Shown here in pieces: positions 18,865-27,628 of a stretch of 64,000 bases of DNA. Below the pieces are notes generated by a model. That model did no database searches. It worked only from the letters and a program-made list of their open reading frames with translations, and was not told where the DNA came from. Position numbers and translations under genes: made by a program. The stretch spans positions 7,502,001-7,566,000 of the forward strand of contig NZ_CP108938.1 of the NCBI RefSeq assembly GCF_036347135.1, in the 5' to 3' direction. This DNA comes from Streptomyces sp. NBC_00775 (GTDB taxonomy: Bacteria; Actinomycetota; Actinomycetes; Streptomycetales; Streptomycetaceae). Within the stretch, counting starts at the first letter, position 1, and every line of letters starts with the position of its first letter.

Positions 18865-18910
18865 GATCGCTGATCGAAGCGATCGTATTGGACGCTGATA
18901 ATTTAGGAGG
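18865..18910 (+). promoter_or_regulatory. candidate promoter/operator upstream of the PBP gene
   Basis: GATAAT (18897-18902) is a good -10 hexamer in a locally AT-rich patch. An inverted repeat GATCGCT-6-AGCGATC (18865-18884) covers the -35 area. TAGGAGG at 18904-18910 follows. No strong -35 hexamer is visible. Confidence 0.45.
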
Positions 18911-19013
18911 GCCGCGACGAGCCGCAAGGTCGGGGAGGGGGGCTCGCAGCCGCATATGTGGCCGCTGCATCTACCCGCGCGCGCAATTCCGAAGTGCGGA
19001 GGGAGACGCAGTC

Positions 19014-19088
19014 GTGACCGAGGCATGGCATCGAACGGGTGTCCCGCATCCCCTGGGCCGTCCATGCGCCGGAGCCTGCCGTGGCTAG
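19014..19088 (+). CDS. possible 24-residue leader peptide overlapping the PBP start
   Basis: GTG 19014 is preceded by GGAGGGAG; the short frame ends at TAG 19086-19088, overlapping the GTG (19081) chosen for the PBP. It has no similarity that I recognise. It may couple translation to the PBP or be chance. Confidence 0.25.
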   Translation: MTEAWHRTGVPHPLGRPCAGACRG

Positions 19089-21360
19089 ACCGCAGGAGGG
19101 CGACGACCGCCCGAAGCGCGCCGAACCGCAACAGCCCGCGCGCCGTCGTACGGCGAACGAGGTTCCCGCTGAGGAAACCACCCAGCTCCGTATCCCGCCC
19201 CGTGCCGAGGAAACCACCCAGCTCCGCATCCCGCCCGCCGCCGAGACTCCCGCCGAGAGGACCACCCAGCTTCGCATCCCGTCTCGCGGGAACGTCTCCG
19301 CCGAGGCGCACCAGGAGGCGGAGGAATCCGCGCAACGAGCCGACCGGGGGGCGAGTTCAGGCCATCGCGGCAGCCGCCGTAAACCCGCACCGCCGTCCGG
19401 CCTCGCCGCGCGGTTCGCACCCCTCGCCCGCCGTCTCAAACCGCGGTACCCGCGGCCCGGCCGCTCCGGCTGGCGGCGCTGGATGCCCTCCTGGCGGCAG
19501 TGGCTGGGAGCCTGGGGCCTGGCCATCGGGCTGACCGGCACCCTGCTGGTCATCGCCTACGCCGCCACTGACATACCCGAGAACCTGAACACCTACGCCA
19601 CCCAGCAGGACAACGTCTACTTCTGGTCGGACGGGACACCCATGGCCCGTACCGGCTGGGTGCGGCGACAGGCGATGCCGCTGAAGGACATCCCCGAGGA
19701 CGTGCGCTGGGCGGTCCTCGCGGCGGAGAACGAGAGCTTCTACTCCGACCCGGGCATCTCCCTCAAAGGAATCGGCCGTGCTCTGGTGCGCACTGTCGGC
19801 GAGGGTGACACCCAGGGCGGCTCCACCATCACCCAGCAGTACGTCAAGAACGTCTACCTGACCCAGAACCAGACGGTGAGCCGCAAGTTCACCGAGGCGA
19901 TGATCGCCCTCAAGCTCGACAACAAGATGAGCAAGGACAAGATCCTGGAGGGCTACCTCAACACCAGCTGGTTCGGCCGCGGCACCTACGGCCTCCAGCG
20001 TGCCTCCCAGGCCTACTACGGCAAGGACGTCAGCCAGCTCAATGCCAGCGAGGGCGCCTTCCTCGCCTCCCTGCTCAAGGGCGCGGGCCTGTACGACCCC
20101 ACCCTGAGCAAGGCGAACCACGCCCGCGCCGTGGAGCGGTGGTCCTGGATCCTCGACCGCATGGTCAAGATCGGCAAGCTGTCGCCGGCCGAGCGGGCCA
20201 CCTATAAGAAGTTCCCCGCGCCGCTCAAGCAGTCCCAGACGTTCGACACCGGCAAGCAGAGCGACTACCTGGTCGAGCTGGCGACCCAGTACGCCAAGAA
20301 GGCCGGGCACATCTCGGACAAAGAGTTCGACCTGGGCGGCTACCAGATCTACACGACCTTCGACCGGAAGCGGGAGACGGCGCTCACCGACGCCGTGACC
20401 AAGGCCCGCAAGAAGGCGCTCAAGGAGGACCCCAAGGCGGCGAAGACCGCGCACTACGGGGCCGCCTCGGTGGCCGCCGACGGCAGGATCCTCGCCGTCT
20501 ACGGTGGCCCCGACCACCGTACGCAGGGCTACAACGAGTCCAACGCCACCACCGTCCCGGCAGGTTCGGCGTTCCTGCCGTTCGTCTACGCCGCCGGCCT
20601 GGAACACGGCGTCCACAAGACGCGTGGCAGCACCGCCACACCGGTCACGCCCGACTCTGTCTACAACGGCGACGACGGCGTCCCGGTCACCACGCCCGAG
20701 GGCCCCTACTGGGACCGCAGCGGCAAGAAGGTCGCCGCGCACAACGACGGCAAGAAGTCGTACGGGCAGATCACTCTGCGCAAGGCGCTCGCCGCGTCCG
20801 TGAACGTGCCGTTCATGCAGCTCGGGATGGACACCGGCCTGGCCCAGGTGCGCAAGACCGCTGAGGCGGCAGGCCTGCTCTCGTCCAGCATGGGACCGCA
20901 GGTGCCCGCGCTGTCCCTGGGCAGCTCCACGCCCAGCGCGATCCGGATGTCGAGCTCCTACGCCACCTTCGCCGCGGGCGGGACGCACATCGAGCCCTAC
21001 TCCGTGCGGCGCATCACCCGCAACGGTTCCAAGGTCGACCTGGACACGCCCGGTCCCCATCGCGCGGTGAGCGCCGAAGTGGCCCGCGAGGTCACCGAAG
21101 CGCTCACGGACTCCTTCAGTACCGGCCACGCCGGCGCGGCGCCCGCGTCGGCGCAGGTGGCCGGGAAGGCCGGCACCACGTCGGACGACAAGGCCGCCTG
21201 GTACGTGGGCACGAACCGTTCCGTGACGACCTCGGTCGTCCTCTACCGCATGGACCTGACCAAGAGCCTCGAACCACTGCCCCTCAAGGGCATCGACGCC
21301 GTATCCGGCGCCGACGTCCCGTACGGCATCTGGTCGGGCGCGATGAGTCCGCTGCGCTGA
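19081..21360 (+). CDS. class A penicillin-binding protein with degenerate transpeptidase motifs
   Basis: 759 residues. A long basic cytosolic tail carries three TTQLRIP repeats (residues 33-39, 45-51, 61-67). One membrane anchor (about 141-163) is followed by a GT51 glycosyltransferase domain with AENESF (Glu216), GGSTITQQ and KFTEAMIALKL (Glu272), so lipid II polymerisation looks intact. The C-terminal transpeptidase domain is recognisable, but the SxxK motif reads SAFL (Ser496; Lys replaced by Leu499) and KTG reads KAG (696-698); SVN (573-575) is kept. Acyl-enzyme chemistry is therefore doubtful. GTG 19081 has GGAG at 6 nt; GTG 19039 is a longer alternative. A polysaccharide-deacetylase-like gene follows. 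Confidence 0.92.
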   Translation: MARPQEGDDRPKRAEPQQPARRRTANEVPAEETTQLRIPPRAEETTQLRIPPAAETPAERTTQLRIPSRGNVSAEAHQEAEESAQRADRGASSGHRGSRRKPAPPSGLAARFAPLARRLKPRYPRPGRSGWRRWMPSWRQWLGAWGLAIGLTGTLLVIAYAATDIPENLNTYATQQDNVYFWSDGTPMARTGWVRRQAMPLKDIPEDVRWAVLAAENESFYSDPGISLKGIGRALVRTVGEGDTQGGSTITQQYVKNVYLTQNQTVSRKFTEAMIALKLDNKMSKDKILEGYLNTSWFGRGTYGLQRASQAYYGKDVSQLNASEGAFLASLLKGAGLYDPTLSKANHARAVERWSWILDRMVKIGKLSPAERATYKKFPAPLKQSQTFDTGKQSDYLVELATQYAKKAGHISDKEFDLGGYQIYTTFDRKRETALTDAVTKARKKALKEDPKAAKTAHYGAASVAADGRILAVYGGPDHRTQGYNESNATTVPAGSAFLPFVYAAGLEHGVHKTRGSTATPVTPDSVYNGDDGVPVTTPEGPYWDRSGKKVAAHNDGKKSYGQITLRKALAASVNVPFMQLGMDTGLAQVRKTAEAAGLLSSSMGPQVPALSLGSSTPSAIRMSSSYATFAAGGTHIEPYSVRRITRNGSKVDLDTPGPHRAVSAEVAREVTEALTDSFSTGHAGAAPASAQVAGKAGTTSDDKAAWYVGTNRSVTTSVVLYRMDLTKSLEPLPLKGIDAVSGADVPYGIWSGAMSPLR

Positions 21361-21429
21361 CCCCGGCGGTCGAGCGGCCGCCCCGCCACGCTCCTCCCCC
21401 TTCCACCCCCCTCGCAGAATGTGCCCCGT

Positions 21430-22731
21430 ATGAACTCGAAGCACAGCCGGCGCCGTCGCCGTGACCCCGCTCCCGGTTCTGCCGCCGTCTCCGCCCGCCA
21501 GGGCTTCGCGGCCATGGCGGCCTTCCTCGTCGTCACGTCCACGGCCGCCACCTATCTGGCCCTGAACCGCTCGGACACCACACCGGCCGCGTCCGCCAGC
21601 GCGCACCGCTCCGACGGCGCCGGCAAGGCGACGAAGGAGCCCGCCTGGGACGGCAAGACCAAGGTGCTCGGCGACGGCTCCACGTCCTACACAGGGCCGC
21701 AGAAGGGCGAGTTGAAGGCCGTACCGCTCAAGCCCGGTGAGAAGCCGCCCCAGTTCGTCGTCTTCTCCTGGGACGGCGCCCTTCAGGGAGACGACAAGCT
21801 CTTCTCCCACTACCGGGAGCTGGCCAAGGAATACAACGCCCACATGACGTTCTTCCTGACCGGCATCTATCTGCTGCCCAAGGCCAAGAAGACGCTCTAC
21901 AACCCGCCGATGCACCCGGTGGGCTCCGCCGCGATCAGTTACCCCACCGACGAGCACATCCGCACCACGCTGGAGCAGCTCGGCGAGGCGTGGAAGGAGG
22001 GCAACGAGATCGGCACCCACTTCAACGGCCACTTCTGTGAGGCCAAGGGCGGCGGGGACTGGAGCGTGGCGCAGTGGAAGAGTGAGATCGAGCAGTTCTT
22101 CTCGTTCGTCGAGAAGTGGAAGACCAACACCGGCTACACCGATCTGCCGGCCCTGCCCTTCGACGCCACGAAGGAGATCACCGGCGGGCGCGCCCCCTGC
22201 CTGGAGGGTCAGAAGAACCTGCTCAAGGCCATGAAGGAGACCGCCAAGGAGTACAACTGGCGCTACGACGCCAGCTCCAAGGGCGACTTCCAGATATGGC
22301 CCACCAAGAAGGAGGGCGTCTGGGACTTCCCGCTCCAGTTGCTCCCCTACGAGAGCGGCACGTACCAAGGCCTCTCCATGGACTTCAACTTCCTCTACAA
22401 CCAGTCGGACGGCGAGACCGCGGGAGACCCTGCCAAGTACCCGGAGTGGGAACAGGAGACGGTCAAGTCCTATATGAACGGCTTCGACCGGGTGTACTAC
22501 GGCAGCCGGGCACCGCTCTTCATCGGTAACCACTTCGAGGACTGGAACGGCGGCATCTATATGAAGGCCATCGACCAGGTCGTCAAGAACGTGTGCACCA
22601 AGAAGGGCGTTCGCTGTGTGTCCTTCCGTGAACTGGCCGACTGGCTCGACGTGCAGAAGCCGGAAGTCCTGGAACAGCTGCGCAGCCTGGACCCCGCGCA
22701 GTCGCCGGACTGGTCGACGGTGGTGAAGTAG
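21430..22731 (+). CDS. secreted polysaccharide deacetylase-like protein
   Basis: 433 residues. RRRRR and a hydrophobic stretch (about residues 24-46) form a signal peptide or anchor. A linker rich in Ala/Ser follows, then a NodB-like barrel. FVVFSWDGALQGDD supplies the catalytic/metal Asp region, and GTHFNGHFC supplies the metal His pair (HxxxH). ITGGRAPCL resembles the Arg-Pro motif 3 of carbohydrate esterase family 4. NHFEDWNGGIY is in the position of the C-terminal catalytic His. It probably acts on cell-wall or extracellular polysaccharide. Start ATG 21430; a GTG three codons earlier is possible. It follows the PBP gene in the same direction after 69 bp. Confidence 0.82.
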   Translation: MNSKHSRRRRRDPAPGSAAVSARQGFAAMAAFLVVTSTAATYLALNRSDTTPAASASAHRSDGAGKATKEPAWDGKTKVLGDGSTSYTGPQKGELKAVPLKPGEKPPQFVVFSWDGALQGDDKLFSHYRELAKEYNAHMTFFLTGIYLLPKAKKTLYNPPMHPVGSAAISYPTDEHIRTTLEQLGEAWKEGNEIGTHFNGHFCEAKGGGDWSVAQWKSEIEQFFSFVEKWKTNTGYTDLPALPFDATKEITGGRAPCLEGQKNLLKAMKETAKEYNWRYDASSKGDFQIWPTKKEGVWDFPLQLLPYESGTYQGLSMDFNFLYNQSDGETAGDPAKYPEWEQETVKSYMNGFDRVYYGSRAPLFIGNHFEDWNGGIYMKAIDQVVKNVCTKKGVRCVSFRELADWLDVQKPEVLEQLRSLDPAQSPDWSTVVK

Positions 22732-22805
22732 ATATAGCTGTCCGGCGCGGTCAACCTATCCTCCGAGCAGGGGAATTGACCGGTGGCCTCACTGGATCCA
22801 CCCAG

Positions 22806-22827
22806 GTTCACCACACTTGAGGTGAAC
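22806..22827. promoter_or_regulatory. inverted repeat upstream of the amidase-domain gene
   Basis: GTTCACC (22806-22812) and GGTGAAC (22821-22827) with an 8-nt spacer form a perfect 7-bp dyad, followed by an AT-rich TGTAAAGATT. It sits 52 bp before the GTG at 22879 and is a candidate operator. Confidence 0.45.
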
Positions 22828-22878
22828 ATGTAAAGATTCCCTCCCCGGCGTCCGGCCGGGGATCAAGGAGAATCATCA

Positions 22879-24015
22879 GTGAGATCAAAGAAGTTGAGCC
22901 GCAGATGCTCGACCGTGACGGCGGTCGCCCTCTCCGCCGTCCTGCTGCCCCTGTCCGCCGCCCACGCCGCGGACACGTCCCCCACCACGGTGAACCGGGC
23001 CACCACCGACGCCTTCGGCCGCGCGGCGGACGCCGTGTTCACCGATCGTACGGCCGCCCTCCTGGACGGGAACCAGGCCACCCGTACGGCGCTGAAGCCG
23101 ACGGGAGGCATACCGCTGTCCGCCGCGCTGACCCGTACGGAGAACACCGCGGTCTCCTCGCTGCGCGGCACCCGCTCCCGCCTCGCGGCGCTGGGCGAGG
23201 CCTACACCGCCGCCGACACCCAGGTCACCGTGAACAGGACCCGGGTGAAGGGAAAGCGGGCCACTGCCTGGGTCACCGAGACCACCACCCTCACGTACGA
23301 GAAGATCCGCGGTGACGAGCCCGACACGACGGGCTTCCGCGCCCACCACGTACTGACCTTCACCGCCCAGCCGGACGGCACCTGGAAGCTGTCGGGTGAG
23401 CGCTCGACGGACAAGGGCCCCCGCCAGGTCAACGAGCCCGTCACCGGCACGACGCCGCGCAAGACCACGATGGCCGCTGTCGACGCCCCCCGGGCAGCGA
23501 CCACGTATCCCGCGCCCGCCAACCCCAAGACGCTCACCGGCTCCACGTACGACTACGCGGCGATGGCGACGTACGCCGAGAAGTACTGGAAGAACTACAA
23601 CACCGCCTACCGGAAGTTCAATTCGGTCGGCGGCGACTGCACCAACTACCTGAGCCAGTCCCTGAACGCGGGCGGCTGGAAGCAGGTCAGCAGCTCGTCG
23701 GAGGAGTACGGCACCTGGTCCTACGGCACCTCGACCCAGACCGACACCTGGGTCGGCGTGAACGAGTGGTCGTGGTTCACCCAGACGGCCAAGCGGACCA
23801 CGGCCCTGGCGAACGTCTACCAGATGGACGTCGGTGACGTGATGCAGATGGACTTCGACAAGGACGGGTCCAAGGACCACTCCATGATCACGTCGTACCG
23901 GAGTTCGAGCGGCGTTCCGTATCTGACCTACCACGACACCGACACCTACCGCAGGTCGGTGTCGAGCATCCTCGCCTCGTACCCGACCTCGGCGTACTAC
24001 GCGTACCGCACCTGA
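22879..24015 (+). CDS. secreted amidase-domain protein (Amidase_6 type)
   Basis: 378 residues. A clear signal peptide: RSKKLSRR, a hydrophobic core, and AHAA near residue 31. A variable N-terminal half follows, then a C-terminal cysteine-peptidase-like domain: YDYAAMATYAEKYWKNYN, GGDCTNYLSQSL (catalytic Cys about residue 254) and SKDHSMITSYR (catalytic His about residue 335). This is the NlpC-like Amidase_6 pattern often found in spore or cell-wall proteins. GTG 22879 is preceded by AAGGAG. It may cleave peptide bonds in peptidoglycan or a surface protein; the exact substrate is unknown. Confidence 0.9.
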   Translation: MRSKKLSRRCSTVTAVALSAVLLPLSAAHAADTSPTTVNRATTDAFGRAADAVFTDRTAALLDGNQATRTALKPTGGIPLSAALTRTENTAVSSLRGTRSRLAALGEAYTAADTQVTVNRTRVKGKRATAWVTETTTLTYEKIRGDEPDTTGFRAHHVLTFTAQPDGTWKLSGERSTDKGPRQVNEPVTGTTPRKTTMAAVDAPRAATTYPAPANPKTLTGSTYDYAAMATYAEKYWKNYNTAYRKFNSVGGDCTNYLSQSLNAGGWKQVSSSSEEYGTWSYGTSTQTDTWVGVNEWSWFTQTAKRTTALANVYQMDVGDVMQMDFDKDGSKDHSMITSYRSSSGVPYLTYHDTDTYRRSVSSILASYPTSAYYAYRT

Positions 24016-24016
24016 C

Positions 24017-24616
24017 TCACCCCTTCGGCACGGCCCTGCGCGCACGCTGCAGGGCCGTTGCCGAGGCGCTCAGCCGCCGCTCGCGCTCCAGCTGCTCCGG
24101 ATGGCGGGCCTTCCAGTACGGGTTGTCGTGGGGCAGGGCCGAGCCGACCCTCCCGTACATGCCGAAGAACATCAGCATCACGCCCACGACAAAGCTGAAC
24201 AGCACGTTCTGGATGTGGAAGGCGAGGAAGTTGAAGCCGGTGTCGAGCAGCGCCAGGTTCACGAAGCCGCTCAGGATGAAGGCGACGCCGAGAACCATGT
24301 TGAGCGTGGAGGCGAAGTTCCCGCCGATCACCATCCCCGCGAACAGCAGCCCCCCGACGCAGATCGACAGCACACTGAGCGAGCCGTTGGTGTTCAGCCC
24401 CGCGACCGTGTCCCCGCCGGTCTCGAAGAAGCCGACCCTGTCGATGAGGCCCAGGATGCCGAAGGCGAGCAGCACCAGGCCCATGAGGCCCGCGCCGATC
24501 CGGTAGAAGGTGCTGAGACGATGATCGACGGGCAGATGCTCGTCGAAGAAGATGCGCCGCCTGGAACCGCGCCCGGAATCCGGCCCGGACCGCCGGCGCA
24601 GCGCGTGTGCGGCCAT
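24017..24616 (-). CDS. DUF4383 membrane protein
   Basis: 199 residues. Four hydrophobic segments between residues 35 and 155 (LMGLVLLAFGILGLI; LSVLSICVGGLLFAG; STLNMVLGVAFILSGFVNLALL; NVLFSFVVGVMLMFFGMYG) match the small actinobacterial DUF4383 family. Basic tails on both ends face the cytosol. ATG 24616 has GGAGG at 6 nt. The stop nearly touches the stop of the convergent amidase gene (24015). Function unknown. Confidence 0.85.
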   Translation of the reverse strand: MAAHALRRRSGPDSGRGSRRRIFFDEHLPVDHRLSTFYRIGAGLMGLVLLAFGILGLIDRVGFFETGGDTVAGLNTNGSLSVLSICVGGLLFAGMVIGGNFASTLNMVLGVAFILSGFVNLALLDTGFNFLAFHIQNVLFSFVVGVMLMFFGMYGRVGSALPHDNPYWKARHPEQLERERRLSASATALQRARRAVPKG

Positions 24617-24759
24617 GTCCGCCTCCTCACACAGCCGGCGGAGGCCCGCGTACAGCCAGGGAGGCCGTACGTACGTACATTCAGGATCCGCCCGGGCCAC
24701 CCGGACCGCCAACACCAGAGCCGCAGGGGCAGGGGCAGGGGGCACGGGTGCGGGCGGGT

Positions 24760-26202
24760 TCAGGCCGGGCCGCCGCGCTCCTCGCGGATCTGGGAGACCA
24801 CCCGGGCGACCGTCTGCCGTACGGCCTCGGTCTCCGTCAGGAAGTGCCAGTAGTCGGGGTGGCGCCCCTCCAGCGTGGCGATGGCACGGTCGAGACGGCC
24901 GACGGAGTCGTCGAGCGGGCGGGCGTGCCGCGGGTCGGGGGTGTTGCGGCCCGACATCGCGAGGCGCTGGGCGTCACGGATGGCGAAACGGGTGCGGTCG
25001 ATCTCCTGCTGCGGGTCCTTCTGTACGGCGTTCAGCCGCCGCAGCCGGTCGCCGGCGGCCGAGACGGCCTCGTCCGTGTGGTTCAGCAGCGCCCGCACCG
25101 TCGACAGCAGCGAGGTCGCGTCCGGCCAGCGCTGCGCGTCGCGCGCGGCCTGCGCCTCCTTCAGCTTCAGCTCGGCCTGCCGTACGTTCTCCGCGGTCTG
25201 CTCCGGTACCTGCTGAAGGTCCTGCCAACACGCGGCCGAGAACCGCCGCCGCAGCTCGCTCAGCACCGGCTCCACCTGCCCGGACCGGGTGGTCAGCGCC
25301 TGCGCGCGGGTGCGCAGCGAGACAAGCCGGTGGTCGGTCTCGGCGGCCCGCTCGGGCAGCCGCTCCGCCTCCGCGCGCACCGCCCCGGCCTCCCGCGAGA
25401 CCCGCTCGGCGCGCTCCAGGGTCTCCGGTACGCCGTGCTGCCCGGCCCCCTGGTTCAGCCTGGTCAGCTCGGGCCCGAGGGCGGCGAGCCGGGCGGCGAG
25501 ATCGTCGGCCTTGAGCCCCGACTGCCGTACGGCATCCAGCGCGTTCGACGCGGCGAGCAGGGCCTGGCGGGCGCGCTCGACGGCCGGGGCGAGCCGGGCC
25601 AGCTGCGTCTCGGCCTTGCCGAGCAGCGGCGCGAGCCCGCGCTCGAACCGGTCCAGATCCTGCTTGACCCGCCCCAGTTCGTCCTTGGCGGCGGTCAGCT
25701 CGGTGCGGGCCCGCGCGGCGACCGACGCCTCCAGCTCGACCCGGTCGAGATCGTGGGCGTCGACGGCGGTGATGTACTTCTGGCTGGCCTCGTCGATGCG
25801 CCGCCCCAGCGCCTCGAAGTCGGAGACGACGCGACGGGCGGCGGGGGAGTCGTCGACGGCCGTGATGGTCTCGATCGAGATCCGCAGATCGCGCTGCGCG
25901 GTGTCGAGCTCGTAGAAGGCGGCCGCGGCGGCGTCCTTCGCCGCCTGCGCCTCGGCCCGCTGACTCTCGGAACGCCCGCCGAACCACCGCCGGGTACCGC
26001 CACCGGCGAAGGCGGCGGGCAGCGCGAGGGCGGCGAGCAGGGGCAGGGCCAGGAGGGTCAGTACGTCACGGGCGGCGCGCGAGACACCCGGTACCGGCTG
26101 CGCCGGCCGCGTCGGCTGTGCTGCTCGCACTGGTTGCGCTGGTCGCGCTGGCTGTGCACATGGCACAAACGGCGAATACGGCTGCGAAGGTGTCGCCGTC
26201 AC
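24760..26202 (-). CDS. membrane-anchored coiled-coil protein
   Basis: 480 residues. N-terminal low-complexity PAQP/RPAQ repeats, one membrane segment (DVLTLLALPLLAALALPAAFAGG, about residues 46-68), then some 380 residues of heptad-rich Ala/Glu/Arg helix. The layout recalls bacterial membrane-bound spectrin-like proteins (EzrA-like organisation), but I see no specific family signature. GTG 26202 is chosen because GGAG-AGGGAT precedes it; ATG 26223 is an alternative. It probably scaffolds the envelope or division apparatus. The 10-bp gap between its longest frame and the lipoprotein stop at 26278 suggests co-transcription with that gene. Confidence 0.7.
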   Translation of the reverse strand: MTATPSQPYSPFVPCAQPARPAQPVRAAQPTRPAQPVPGVSRAARDVLTLLALPLLAALALPAAFAGGGTRRWFGGRSESQRAEAQAAKDAAAAAFYELDTAQRDLRISIETITAVDDSPAARRVVSDFEALGRRIDEASQKYITAVDAHDLDRVELEASVAARARTELTAAKDELGRVKQDLDRFERGLAPLLGKAETQLARLAPAVERARQALLAASNALDAVRQSGLKADDLAARLAALGPELTRLNQGAGQHGVPETLERAERVSREAGAVRAEAERLPERAAETDHRLVSLRTRAQALTTRSGQVEPVLSELRRRFSAACWQDLQQVPEQTAENVRQAELKLKEAQAARDAQRWPDATSLLSTVRALLNHTDEAVSAAGDRLRRLNAVQKDPQQEIDRTRFAIRDAQRLAMSGRNTPDPRHARPLDDSVGRLDRAIATLEGRHPDYWHFLTETEAVRQTVARVVSQIREERGGPA

Positions 26203-26277
26203 ATCCCTCTCCCGTGCTGTCATCCGCCTTGCCCGGCTGTCATTCTCCCACCGGTTAAGGACGAACACACGGGCCTG

Positions 26278-27063
26278 TTAGTTCGCGGTTCGTACCGTGA
26301 TCTTCCCGTCGTTCGTGTGGGCGGACACCACATGGGAACTGGCCGGGTCACGGGGCACAGACACATCCACGGACCCGTCGCCGCTGTCGGCGGTCACCCG
26401 ATAGGAGTTGTGGGGCAGCGCGATGGTGACGGAGCCGTCCTGGCTGCGCGACTGCACCAGGTCGGGTACGACGCCGAGTTCGAGCCGTACGGAACCGTCC
26501 TGAGTACGGGCCCGCACACGCCGCGAGTCCACCCCGAGCGCGCTGATCGACCCGTCGGCGCTGCGCAGGTCCAGCGGCCCCGAGGAGTCCGTCACACGGA
26601 CGGAACCGTCCGCCGTACGCACGCTGAGCGCCTCCTCGAAGCCACGCGCCGTCACCCGTCCGTCCCCGTCCGCCACGCTGACGGCGACACCGCGCGGCAC
26701 CACGATCCGGTGCCGGGCCGAACAGTCGGCGACGACACCCGAGCACTTCATCCGCAGCACCAGCCGGTCACCGTCCTCCATGGCCCAGGTGACCTTGGGG
26801 TCCCCACCGACGACGACGTGCCCTTCGAACCATCGGGTGACCTGGACGGTGTGGACCGCGTCGGAATCCGCGACGACAAGATCGATCGCGGAGTCGTCCG
26901 AGTCGACGGTGAGCGCCCGCCCGTGCAGGGCGAAGGACCGATGCTCGGGCTCCTTGTCGTCCCCCGCGGACGCGCCACAGGCGGTGACGCCCGCGATGAG
27001 GGCGACGACTACGCCGACGACGCCGGCGACGGAGGCCGCGCGGACGGGAACGGTACGGGCCAT
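26278..27063 (-). CDS. DUF4097-type beta-repeat lipoprotein
   Basis: 261 residues. N-terminal signal ending GVTACGAS with a lipobox cysteine (about residue 30), so it is lipid-anchored outside the membrane. The body is a series of short beta repeats containing DGSV/DGSI/DGRV (about residues 150-260), the solenoid pattern of DUF4097/DUF2807 adhesin-like proteins. ATG 27063 has GGGGGAG at good distance. It probably forms an operon with the downstream coiled-coil membrane protein. Role unknown. Confidence 0.85.
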   Translation of the reverse strand: MARTVPVRAASVAGVVGVVVALIAGVTACGASAGDDKEPEHRSFALHGRALTVDSDDSAIDLVVADSDAVHTVQVTRWFEGHVVVGGDPKVTWAMEDGDRLVLRMKCSGVVADCSARHRIVVPRGVAVSVADGDGRVTARGFEEALSVRTADGSVRVTDSSGPLDLRSADGSISALGVDSRRVRARTQDGSVRLELGVVPDLVQSRSQDGSVTIALPHNSYRVTADSGDGSVDVSVPRDPASSHVVSAHTNDGKITVRTAN

Positions 27064-27217
27064 GATGATCTCCCCCTGAGGCTGGCTGCCCATGCCCTTC
27101 GACCGTATGAACACGCGGCGCGCCGGGGCATCCGGAGGGCTCCCGAATCCGAGGTGGGGAAAACCCCCCGCTCCGCCCCGCCCGGGCCCGTCCCACTCAC
27201 CATCACCGGATACCGGT

Positions 27218-27248
27218 TTGCGGGGCATCCCCTCCGGCAATGTAGGCT
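27218..27248 (+). promoter_or_regulatory. tRNA-Val promoter
   Basis: TTGCGG (27218-27223) and TAGGCT (27243-27248), 19 bp apart, end 13 bp before the tRNA. Confidence 0.5.
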
Positions 27249-27261
27249 GTCGACTCGTCCT

Positions 27262-27336
27262 GGGCGCGTAGCTCAGCGGTAGAGCGCCGCCCTTACAAGG
27301 CGGATGTCGGCGGTTCGAAACCGTCCGCGCCCACCA
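27262..27336 (+). tRNA. tRNA-Val (anticodon UAC)
   Basis: Full cloverleaf: acceptor GGGCGCG (27262-27268) pairs with CGCGCCC (27326-27332). D-arm GCTCAGCGGTAGAGC. Anticodon stem CCGCC/GGCGG around the loop CTTACAA, with TAC at 27294-27296. T-arm GGCGGTTCGAAACCGTC. The encoded 3' end is ACCA. Its 3' part, from the anticodon stem onward, is the attachment site of the integrated modules that follow. Confidence 0.97.
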
Positions 27337-27337
27337 G
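27287..27337 (+). repeat. att copy 1 (inside tRNA-Val)
   Basis: 51 bp identical to 31269-31319, and its last 43 bp (from 27295) identical to 33699-33741. It is the left boundary of integrated module 1 and still completes a functional tRNA. Confidence 0.92.
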
Positions 27338-27352
27338 TCTCAGGACACGAAC

Positions 27353-27394
27353 AAGGCCCAGGTCAACCGGTGTGAATCCGGATGCCTGGGCCTT
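27353..27394. terminator. terminator after tRNA-Val / integrase remnant
   Basis: AAGGCCCAGG (27353-27362) pairs with CCTGGGCCTT (27385-27394), 22-nt loop, followed by GATCTTTC. It serves the tRNA and the convergent integrase gene. A 17-mer of it recurs at 39071-39087. Confidence 0.7.
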
Positions 27395-27420
27395 GATCTT
27401 TCTCGGCGACCTTTCGGTGC

Positions 27421-27438
27421 CGTGCCACTTACGTGCCA
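27421..27438 (+). repeat. candidate integrase arm sites, left end
   Basis: CGTGCCAC at 27421-27428 and CGTGCCA at 27432-27438. The same octamer occurs three times near the right end of the module (31094, 31140, 31151). Confidence 0.5.
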
Positions 27439-27559
27439 GATGGGCCCTGCGGAGGCCGCTTCACCTTCTTGATCTGACCGTCCACGTAGTCGGCGATCTG
27501 GTGATCGCGGCCGTTGACGAGGTGCTGATAGATCAGCGCGGCTCGCACCGACGAGTGGC
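27429..27559 (-). pseudogene. tyrosine integrase C-terminal remnant (module 1)
   Basis: The reverse strand encodes ...HSSVRAALIYQH...DHQIADYVDGQIKKVKRPP, the end of a phage-type integrase including the catalytic tyrosine (Y in ALIYQH). Coding similarity stops exactly where the IS inverted repeat begins (27560). The N-terminal catalytic Arg/His region is not found on the other side of the IS, so insertion was accompanied by a deletion. It faces the att site in the tRNA, the usual orientation. Confidence 0.8.
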
Positions 27560-27628
27560 GGGTCTGCTGCACGATCGGGTGACATCTGAACTGGCTTGCC
27601 CTGTAGGGCGGGTGGGAAGGATGTCGCT

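Noticed and set aside
19357..22533. 1058-codon minus-strand frame opposite PBP and deacetylase genes
   Set aside because: Antisense shadow with no signal peptide, domain or ribosome site.
22740..22878. c-di-AMP (ydaO) riboswitch before the secreted amidase
   Set aside because: Such switches precede cell-wall hydrolases in Streptomyces, but the conserved aptamer blocks are not visible here; only a 7-bp dyad is.
24607..27282. Long plus-strand frame opposite the coiled-coil and DUF4097 genes
   Set aside because: Low-complexity Arg/Gly/Val protein typical of shadows; the minus strand has correct starts, lipobox and membrane helix.
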